DNA of 7,209 nucleotides from CAVXAE01 sp044225565 (GTDB lineage: Bacteria > Pseudomonadota > Gammaproteobacteria > Steroidobacterales > Steroidobacteraceae). This document shows positions 1-4,353 of this stretch, piece after piece (the stretch's first letter is position 1; every line of letters begins with the position of its first letter). Below the pieces are notes generated by a model. That model had not been told where the DNA came from. It was given only the letters and a program-made list of their open reading frames with translations, and searched no databases. A program made the position numbers and the translations under genes. The DNA lies in NCBI GenBank assembly GCA_044225565.1, contig JBGAIL010000224.1, positions 1-7,209 of the forward strand, written 5' to 3'.

Positions 1-284
1 GCAAGAATCTCCATGTCCTCAGGGCCCGGTGCAGGCCGCGCGTGGTGGGTTCGCCAAACGAAGACGGCGAGGACCGCTACCACTGCGGCAGCCGCGACCC
101 CAGCAGGTAGAAGCGAGCGTTCCCGCCTGGAAAGAAAGGTTGGCTCCACAGCACGTTCGAGGGCCGCATGCCGCGCGCGGGTGAGGCGCGAGCGGATGCG
201 CCCGTCGAGCCTCGAGGTGCTTTCCTCGAGCAAGGCGCGTGCTCGCCGTTCGAATCCGGTGTGCGGATCATCATGAGTGCTCAT
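1..284 (-). CDS. DUF3619-like small membrane protein, partial (3' end beyond left edge)
   Basis: The minus-strand frame opens with ATG at 284 and stays open to the window edge (94 full codons). A good ribosome binding site, GAGGAA at 295-290, lies 5 nt before the ATG and decides the start. The N-terminus is charged and helical (residues 10-46, with RARALLEESTSRLDGRIRSR), followed by one hydrophobic segment at about 60-77 and then a short polar stretch ending in PEDMEIL. This layout is what I know of DUF3619 proteins, which usually follow an ECF sigma gene in beta- and gammaproteobacteria and have an acidic tail after the membrane segment. The start overlaps the sigma gene's stop by 14 bp, so the two are probably translationally coupled. 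Its biochemical role is unknown. By position and one-pass topology it could be the sigma factor's membrane partner or anti-sigma factor, which is inference only. Confidence 0.72.
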   Translation of the reverse strand, partial: MSTHDDPHTGFERRARALLEESTSRLDGRIRSRLTRARHAALERAVEPTFLSRRERSLLPAGVAAAAVVAVLAVFVWRTHHARPAPGPEDMEIL

Positions 285-867
285 GAAAATTCCTCAGCTT
301 CTCGCGCAGCGCGTGCAGCGCACGAAAATAGTGTGTCTTGACGCTGCCCTGCGAGCAGCTCATGGCGATGGCGGTCTGCTCCACGTCCAGCCCTTCGAGG
401 TTGCGCAGCATGAAAGCCTGCTGCTGGCGCAGTGGCAAGTCCCGAAGCGCCCGCTCGAGCGCCTGCACGGATTCCTCGAGCTGCAATTGCTCGTCAGGCA
501 CCGGGTTCGTGCTCGCCGTCCGGGCTATCGGGTCCGCCTCGGCGTCCTCATCCTCGTCATCGCGACGGAAGGGCAGCCAGGCCATCACCCGGTTGCGAAC
601 CCTGCGCCGGCGCTGCAAGTCGCGAACCTTGTTCTGCAGAATCCGGTAGAAGAGCGGCCGCCATTCGTCCTCCCGACGGTCGCCATAGCGGCTCGCGAGC
701 TGCATCATGGCCTCCTGCACGGCATCGAGTGCGTCGTCCTCCTGGCGCAACGCCACCTGTGCCAGCTTGAAGGCCTTGAGCTCGACGCTCGCCAGAAAGC
801 TCCCGAGGCGTGCCGTGTGGGGATTCGAACGCGACAAATTCGCTTCGCCGGAGGTGTCTGGTGGCAT
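271..867 (-). CDS. ECF-type RNA polymerase sigma factor (DUF3619-associated type)
   Basis: With the ATG at 867 the product has 198 residues. Sigma region 2 spans about 30-100 (KAFKLAQVALRQEDDALDAV, then LFYRILQNKVRDLQRRRR). An unusually acidic linker follows (DDEDEDAEADP, about 103-113). Region 4 spans about 134-190, with the helix-turn-helix DVEQTAIAMSCSQGSVKTHY at 161-180. This pattern fits the cytoplasmic sigma-70-family factors that sit ahead of DUF3619 genes. It is not of FecI type. The start is uncertain. The frame stays open upstream to a GTG at 912 and an ATG at 903, while a TTG lies at 837, and none has a clear Shine-Dalgarno sequence. I prefer 867 because homologues begin only some 20-30 residues before the first conserved helix. 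It is probably co-transcribed with the overlapping membrane-protein gene. Its target promoters cannot be told from this window. Confidence 0.88.
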   Translation of the reverse strand: MPPDTSGEANLSRSNPHTARLGSFLASVELKAFKLAQVALRQEDDALDAVQEAMMQLASRYGDRREDEWRPLFYRILQNKVRDLQRRRRVRNRVMAWLPFRRDDEDEDAEADPIARTASTNPVPDEQLQLEESVQALERALRDLPLRQQQAFMLRNLEGLDVEQTAIAMSCSQGSVKTHYFRALHALREKLRNFHEHS

Positions 868-1034
868 GCAATGAACCGGCGCGAGCGTAGCAAACGCGGT
901 CATGCCGTGCACAACGCGGCAGACGGGCGGGGGTTGACATGGCGGGGGCGCCGGAGGTGTGGCCCGGGTACGCCGCCCGGATGTTCAGCGAGTATCCAGG
1001 CGACGCCAGCTGAGCATTGTCTGCGCCGCCTCCT

Positions 1035-2441
1035 TCACGGTTGCAGTGGCGCGTCCCAGGCGGTCTCGGGGCGCAGCGACAGCCCGGAGAGCTTGCCCGA
1101 AGCGTCGAGCGAGACGTTGATCTCGAGCACGCCTTTCTCGAACCGGCCCCGATAACGATACAACCGCTCGTCGCCATGCTCGTCGACGCCGATGCCGAAG
1201 AGCCGCAGCTCCTGCAGCGCGCCGACCTCCTTCACGCGCGGGCTGAAGTATTCGGCCGTCCGTTCGTAGTCTTCTGCCGATCCCTTGACGAAATCGCGCG
1301 TATCCAGCTTGCCGCCGGCGAGCGATTGCACCTGGCGCTTCACCCGCTCGGTCACCGCAGGATCGCGATCCTCGATGGGCGCGCCGGGCGGCAGGGTGAG
1401 CTTCGAGTCGTAGAGGCCGGCGACGGCGCGGGCGATGCGCGCCGGGTCGCCGCGGTCGCTGTTCGTCAGCACCACGATGGAGATCTCGTCACCGAGATAG
1501 CGGATGAAGAACGTCTGGAATCCCTGCCAGGAGCCGCTGTGCTGGTGGATCTCCTGCCCCGCGAAATCCTCGAGCGACCACGCGAAGCCGTACGGGTAGG
1601 TCTTGCCGCTCGCGAGCCGGACCGGCGCGTAGACCTGGGCCCACGATTCGGGCTTGAGGATCCTGCCGGCAAGCAGCCCGGCGTCCCACTTCGCGTAGTC
1701 GAGCACCGTCAGATAGAGCGAGCCGTCGGCCGTGGAGTTGCTGGTGGGTGAGACCCACTCCTGGTTGCGCAGGCCACGGTCCGTAAGCTCGTAGCCGGCG
1801 GCGCGGTTCATCACGATGTCGCCGTCGCTGATGACGCGTGCCGTCTGCATATGCAGAGGGCCGAACACGCGCCTGGCGAGTACGTCTCCGTAGAACTCGC
1901 CGCTCACCCGCTTCACGAGAAGTCCCAGCAGCGTGTAGCCCGAGTTGCTGTAGCTCCAGCGCTCGCCGGGAGGGAATTCGAGCTTCAGCGCGTAGAGGAT
2001 CCCGAGCAGCTCCTCATCCGTGTAGTCGCGTCGCCGATCGAAGCCCGGATCGCCCGCGATGCCCGAGGTGTGCGTGAGGATGTGACGCAGCTTGATGGGC
2101 TGCCAGCTCTTCGGCGATTCCGGCAGATAGGTGCGGATCGACTCATCGAGCCTCAGCTTGCCGTCCTCGACCATCAGCATGATCGCCGTGGAGGTGAACT
2201 GCTTGCCGATCGATCCCGACTGGAAGATCGTATCGGGATGCACGGGCACGCGGTGCTCGATATTCGCATAGCCGTAGCCCTGCGCTCGCACGAGCTTGCC
2301 GTGATGGATGATCGCAAGCGCGGCGCCCGGCGTTCGCTCGCGACCGATCTCCTGGTTGACGTAGTCGTCGATCGCGTCGGCGTGCAGCGGAGCAGTGGCG
2401 GCGAGCGCGGTCAGGATGGAAAGCAGCTTCAGAGTCCTCAT
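1035..2441 (-). CDS. Exported serine hydrolase, class C beta-lactamase/PBP-like family (PF00144), with C-terminal extra domain
   Basis: This is a complete gene of 468 residues with a Sec signal peptide (about 1-22, cleavage probably after LHADA), so the enzyme is likely periplasmic. All catalytic motifs of the family are visible. SxxK is S77-I-G-K80 (SGSIGKQFT), the tyrosine motif is Y164-S-N166, and the third motif is H301-S-G303 in place of KTG. LTHTSG at about 122-127 is the usual family signature. HxG rather than KTG points to an esterase, D-aminopeptidase or peptidase-like member rather than a true beta-lactamase. Residues from about 355 to 468 lie beyond the catalytic domain and form a separate alpha/beta-looking module, perhaps NTF2-like, though I cannot name it firmly. 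The ATG is supported by GAGGGG at 2456-2451. The gene diverges from the sigma/FecR/receptor operon and has upstream a motif shared with the receptor promoter region. The substrate is unknown. Confidence 0.92.
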   Translation of the reverse strand: MRTLKLLSILTALAATAPLHADAIDDYVNQEIGRERTPGAALAIIHHGKLVRAQGYGYANIEHRVPVHPDTIFQSGSIGKQFTSTAIMLMVEDGKLRLDESIRTYLPESPKSWQPIKLRHILTHTSGIAGDPGFDRRRDYTDEELLGILYALKLEFPPGERWSYSNSGYTLLGLLVKRVSGEFYGDVLARRVFGPLHMQTARVISDGDIVMNRAAGYELTDRGLRNQEWVSPTSNSTADGSLYLTVLDYAKWDAGLLAGRILKPESWAQVYAPVRLASGKTYPYGFAWSLEDFAGQEIHQHSGSWQGFQTFFIRYLGDEISIVVLTNSDRGDPARIARAVAGLYDSKLTLPPGAPIEDRDPAVTERVKRQVQSLAGGKLDTRDFVKGSAEDYERTAEYFSPRVKEVGALQELRLFGIGVDEHGDERLYRYRGRFEKGVLEINVSLDASGKLSGLSLRPETAWDAPLQP

Positions 2442-2450
2442 CTACTGGTG

Positions 2451-2456
2451 CCCCTC
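2451..2456 (-). promoter_or_regulatory. Ribosome binding site of the left serine hydrolase
   Basis: GAGGGG on the minus strand lies 9 nt before the ATG at 2441. It supports that ATG as the start, and the signal peptide begins there. Confidence 0.55.
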
Positions 2457-2493
2457 GTGCCCGAGTTCCGGTCGCGGCTGGATGCGTGGCGAT

Positions 2494-2518
2494 GGCGGCC
2501 GTCATTGGAGGCGGCCGT
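2494..2518. repeat. Short direct repeat GGCGGCCGT (two copies)
   Basis: Two exact 9-bp copies of GGCGGCCGT lie at 2494-2502 and 2510-2518, with starts 16 bp apart, in the divergent intergenic region. They bracket the -35 element of the weak plus-strand promoter candidate and fall in the predicted leader of the hydrolase mRNA. They could be operator half-sites on one DNA face or chance in GC-rich DNA. Confidence 0.3.
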
Positions 2519-2533
2519 TCGCCCGAACATACT
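2505..2533 (+). promoter_or_regulatory. Candidate housekeeping promoter for the FecI-like sigma gene
   Basis: TTGGAG (2505-2510) and CATACT (2528-2533) are separated by exactly 17 bp. They match the sigma-70 consensus at 3 of 6 and 4 of 6 positions. A transcript would start near 2540 and have a leader of about 85 nt to the GTG at 2625. The match is modest, and it is offered because it is the best spaced pair I see in this gap. Confidence 0.3.
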
Positions 2534-2534
2534 G

Positions 2535-2563
2535 AGTCGAATGAGCGGGGAATATCACGTATC
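2535..2563 (-). promoter_or_regulatory. Candidate ECF promoter of the left serine hydrolase (GATACGTGAT-N14-CGACT)
   Basis: Read on the minus strand, GATACGTGAT (2563-2554) is followed after exactly 14 nt by CGACT (2539-2535). The same two blocks with the same spacing stand upstream of the receptor gene at 4261-4289, in the matching orientation. If the first block holds the -35 element and CGACT the -10 element, transcription would start near 2528, leaving a leader of about 87 nt before the hydrolase ATG. The two-block form with fixed spacing is typical of ECF sigma promoters, and the obvious candidate sigma is the FecI-like factor encoded next door. Alternatively it is an operator, since the block has slight resemblance to the GATAAT hexamers of Fur boxes. 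Confidence 0.5.
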
Positions 2564-2570
2564 CCGGCGT

Positions 2571-2605
2571 GCAAAGGCTCCCGCCCCGATGGCACCGGGC
2601 TTTGC
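2571..2605 (+). other. Imperfect hairpin in the leader of the FecI-like sigma gene
   Basis: GCAAAG-gct-CCCG (2571-2583) can pair with CGGGCTTTGC (2596-2605). This gives a 10-bp stem with a 3-nt bulge and a 12-nt loop. It ends 19 nt before the GTG start and has no following T run, so it is not a classical terminator. It may shape translation of the sigma gene or be fortuitous. Confidence 0.3.
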
Positions 2606-2624
2606 CTGGCGGTAATCTCCCGTC

Positions 2625-3206
2625 GTGTCGGACCGACTCGAGCAATGGTTCAAGCGGGAGATCCTGGTGCATGAGGAGATGCTCATGCGGTTTCTCGCCC
2701 GTTCGTGGCCAAACGGGAGTGAGTTGAAGGATTTGCGGCAGGAGGCTTACACGCGGGTCTGCGAAGCGGCGCAGCGCTCGCGCCCGCATGCGCCCAAGGC
2801 GTTCCTCTTCTCCATCGCCCGGCACATCATGGCCGACCGGCGGCGCCGGGAACGGGTCGTCTCCATCCAGGCCGCAAGGGATGCCGACTCGTCGAACGAC
2901 CTGGTGGAGGAGAGGACTCCGGAGCGCTGCCTGGATGGCCATCAGGAGCTGGCACGCCTGGCGCTGGCGTTCGACCGCCTGCCCGGCAAGTGTCGCAAGG
3001 TGGTCTGGATGCGGCGGGTTCTGGACATCCCGCAGAAGGAAGTCGCGGCACGATTGGGCATCACCGTCAGGACCGTGGAGACCCAGGTCTTCAAGGGGAT
3101 GCAGCTGCTGGCGGAATACCTGCGTCAGTCCGCAACGGTCGCGACGGATGCAGGAAACGGCGCAGGCGGCGAAGAGCGGCTTGCTGATCAGTGTGACAAA
3201 GAGTAG
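2625..3206 (+). CDS. FecI-like ECF sigma factor
   Basis: The product has 193 residues and begins with GTG. It is a two-domain ECF sigma factor acting with core RNA polymerase in the cytoplasm. Region 2 spans about 15-77 (VHEEMLMRFLARSW, DLRQEAYTRVCEAA, PKAFLFSIARHIMADRRRR). Region 4 spans about 107-167, with RLPGKCRKVVWMRRV and the helix-turn-helix IPQKEVAARLGITVRTVETQ at 135-154. The KAFLF..ARH.M.DR and RKVVWMRRV signatures are those of FecI-like factors in TonB/STN signalling systems. The FecR-like gene starts 4 nt after its stop, with the receptor beyond, so the classical sigma/regulator/receptor order is present. The GTG has only a weak Shine-Dalgarno sequence, but the GTG-encoded residue leads directly into the usual SDRLEQWFKRE N-terminus. 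It likely transcribes the receptor gene and perhaps the divergent hydrolase. Confidence 0.93.
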   Translation: MSDRLEQWFKREILVHEEMLMRFLARSWPNGSELKDLRQEAYTRVCEAAQRSRPHAPKAFLFSIARHIMADRRRRERVVSIQAARDADSSNDLVEERTPERCLDGHQELARLALAFDRLPGKCRKVVWMRRVLDIPQKEVAARLGITVRTVETQVFKGMQLLAEYLRQSATVATDAGNGAGGEERLADQCDKE

Positions 3207-3210
3207 AGCC

Positions 3211-4254
3211 ATGAGCCCGGAACGCTCACAACAGATCGATGACGCCGCAGGCCGCTGGCTGGTGCAACGCGATTCGGGCGAATGGTCGCCGCAGGATGCA
3301 GCAGCCTTCGAGACCTGGATGAGCGAGTCCATGGCGCATCGGGTCGCTTATTGGCGGCTGGAAGATGCCTGGGAGAAGGCGCAGCGCCTGAAGGCGCTGG
3401 GGGCGGGCATCCGGTCCGAAGAGCCGCCGCCAGCGGGGTACTGGAACATTTCCGCCGACCGCGCGTCGCGTCCGGAACCCGTTGCTCCTCGACGGAACGC
3501 TTTCAGGATTCGTGCGTGGGCTGCGAGCCTGGCGGTCGTGGCGATCGCGGGTGTCGCCGCCTACCTGTGGCAATCCGCGCATCGCTTTCGGACCGGCGTG
3601 GGTGAGGTCGTCTCGGTCCCCATCCCGGACGGCTCGAAAGTCACGCTCAATACGGCGAGCGCCATCAAGGTTGCGATGACGTCCCGGGAGCGTCGGATCG
3701 AGCTCGAGCGCGGAGAAGCGTTCTTCGAGGTCGCTCAGGAACCCGCACGGCCCTTCGTCGTCGTGGCGGGCGACAAGCGTGTGGTTGCGATCGGGACCAA
3801 GTTCTCGGTCCGCAAAGCGGTGGTCGACCCCGCCCGTCCCGCTCAGGCTGATGACATACAGATCGTCGTGACCGAGGGCGCCGTACGCGTGGAAGCGGTC
3901 GGCTCGCAGGGCTCGAAGCTCTTGAGCAAGGAGCCTCTGACGGCCGGCAGCCTGGCATGGACGTCGGGCAAGGAGCTGACCCGGCGCCAGGCGGCGCGCG
4001 AAGCGGTCGAGAGCCTGAGCTGGCGCAGCGGGACCCTGGTTTTCAGGGACGTCTCGCTTGCCCAGGCTGCGGCGGAGTTCAATCGCTACAACGAACGCAA
4101 GATCGTCATCGATGATGCCGCAGCTGCGGATTTGCGCATCGCCGGGAGCTTCCGCACCACGAGCGCCGAATCCTTCGTCGACATCATCGAGCGTGGCTAT
4201 CCCGTGCGCGGCATCGTCCACGACGGCAAGATCGTCATCAGCTCCGCGAAATGA
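3211..4254 (+). CDS. FecR-like inner-membrane sigma regulator
   Basis: The product has 347 residues. The frame is open further upstream but there overlaps the sigma gene. The ATG at 3211, 4 nt after the sigma stop, begins the typical FecR N-terminus. Domains in order: a cytoplasmic sigma-binding DUF4880 region at about 10-60 (AAGRWLVQRDSGEW, then MAHRVAYWRLEDAWEKAQ), one membrane segment at about 102-120, the periplasmic FecR domain at about 128-230 (VSVPIPDGSKVTLNTAS, ELERGEAFFEVAQEPARPF, GTKFSVRK), and a C-terminal DUF4974/STN-like domain at about 270-345. In characterised systems the periplasmic part receives the signal from the receptor's STN domain, and the N-terminus holds or activates FecI. 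All parts look intact. It is almost certainly co-transcribed and translationally coupled with the sigma gene. The ligand cannot be inferred from it. Confidence 0.94.
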   Translation: MSPERSQQIDDAAGRWLVQRDSGEWSPQDAAAFETWMSESMAHRVAYWRLEDAWEKAQRLKALGAGIRSEEPPPAGYWNISADRASRPEPVAPRRNAFRIRAWAASLAVVAIAGVAAYLWQSAHRFRTGVGEVVSVPIPDGSKVTLNTASAIKVAMTSRERRIELERGEAFFEVAQEPARPFVVVAGDKRVVAIGTKFSVRKAVVDPARPAQADDIQIVVTEGAVRVEAVGSQGSKLLSKEPLTAGSLAWTSGKELTRRQAAREAVESLSWRSGTLVFRDVSLAQAAAEFNRYNERKIVIDDAAAADLRIAGSFRTTSAESFVDIIERGYPVRGIVHDGKIVISSAK

Positions 4255-4260
4255 CTTCCC

Positions 4261-4289
4261 GATACGTGATTTGCGGCTGCCAGGCGACT
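4261..4289 (+). promoter_or_regulatory. Candidate ECF promoter of the receptor gene (GATACGTGAT-N14-CGACT)
   Basis: GATACGTGAT (4261-4270) and CGACT (4285-4289) are separated by 14 nt. They begin 6 nt after the FecR-like gene's stop, in the gap before the receptor. An identical pair with identical spacing stands upstream of the divergent hydrolase at 2563-2535. A transcript would start near 4296, with a leader of about 58 nt to the ATG at 4354. FecI-type sigma factors normally transcribe the adjacent receptor gene from a promoter in just this place, so the position supports the call. The exact -35 and -10 hexamers are inferred. Confidence 0.52.
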
Positions 4290-4306
4290 ACCTGACGACA
4301 GGTGGC
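4279..4306 (+). other. Cluster of small alternative hairpins before the receptor gene
   Basis: CCTG at 4291-4294 can pair either with CAGG at 4281-4284 or with CAGG at 4299-4302 (as ACCTG-acga-CAGGT). The second form can be closed by GCCA 4279-4282 with TGGC 4303-4306. A third small hairpin, GGTG-GCGA-CACC (4301-4312), overlaps it. The stems are short and part of the region would lie upstream of the predicted transcript start, so a regulatory role is unproven. Confidence 0.22.
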
Positions 4307-4314
4307 GACACCAG

Positions 4315-4335
4315 CATGGCCGCGCCGCGGCCATG
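4315..4335. repeat. Perfect inverted repeat, 10-bp arms with 1-nt centre
   Basis: The left arm CATGGCCGCG (4315-4324) is exactly complementary to the right arm (4326-4335) around a single C at 4325. It lies in the leader of the receptor gene, 8 nt before the Shine-Dalgarno sequence. Its right arm contains the ATG at 4333 that is the alternative start. No T run follows, so it is not a Rho-independent terminator. It could be a dimeric regulator's operator or a stable RNA hairpin in the leader. Confidence 0.6.
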
Positions 4336-4343
4336 ACGACGTT

Positions 4344-4349
4344 GGGGAG
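4344..4349 (+). promoter_or_regulatory. Ribosome binding site that favours the ATG at 4354
   Basis: GGGGAG ends 4 nt before the ATG at 4354. The other in-frame ATG at 4333 has only the GC-rich inverted repeat before it. This favours 4354 as the receptor start, although the spacing is somewhat short. Confidence 0.5.
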
Positions 4350-4353
4350 CATC

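Noticed and set aside
77..274. Short 65-residue minus-strand frame beginning ATGATG at 274
   Set aside because: The frame starting at ATG 284 has a good ribosome binding site, a membrane segment and family likeness, and covers the same DNA.
934..939. TTGACA on the plus strand as a promoter -35 element
   Set aside because: No -10-like hexamer lies 16-18 bp downstream, and no plus-strand gene follows for over 1.6 kb.
963..980. CCGGG...CCCGG inverted repeat between hydrolase and left sigma factor as a terminator
   Set aside because: The 5-bp stem has no T run on either strand and is unremarkable in GC-rich DNA.
868..1034. Copy of the GATACGTGAT-N14-CGACT motif ahead of the left sigma factor
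   Set aside because: Only GATAC is present, without the rest of the block or a spaced CGACT, so the left sigma operon does not appear to share the promoter.
557..1177. Minus-strand frame spanning the gap between hydrolase and left sigma factor
   Set aside because: It overlaps both real genes in another frame, and its composition (Arg/Ala/Gly/Pro-rich) is that of a shadow.
277..1751. Plus-strand open frames across the left sigma factor and hydrolase (277-1155, 1017-1751)
   Set aside because: They are opposite to well-supported minus-strand genes with recognisable motifs, and have no recognisable domains themselves.
1035..2441. Left hydrolase as a true antibiotic-resistance beta-lactamase
   Set aside because: It has HSG in place of KTG and an extra C-terminal domain. 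The family is broad and mostly esterases or peptidases, so resistance cannot be claimed.
2788..3210. Upstream extension of the FecR-like frame
   Set aside because: It overlaps the sigma gene in another frame. The family N-terminus begins at the ATG at 3211.
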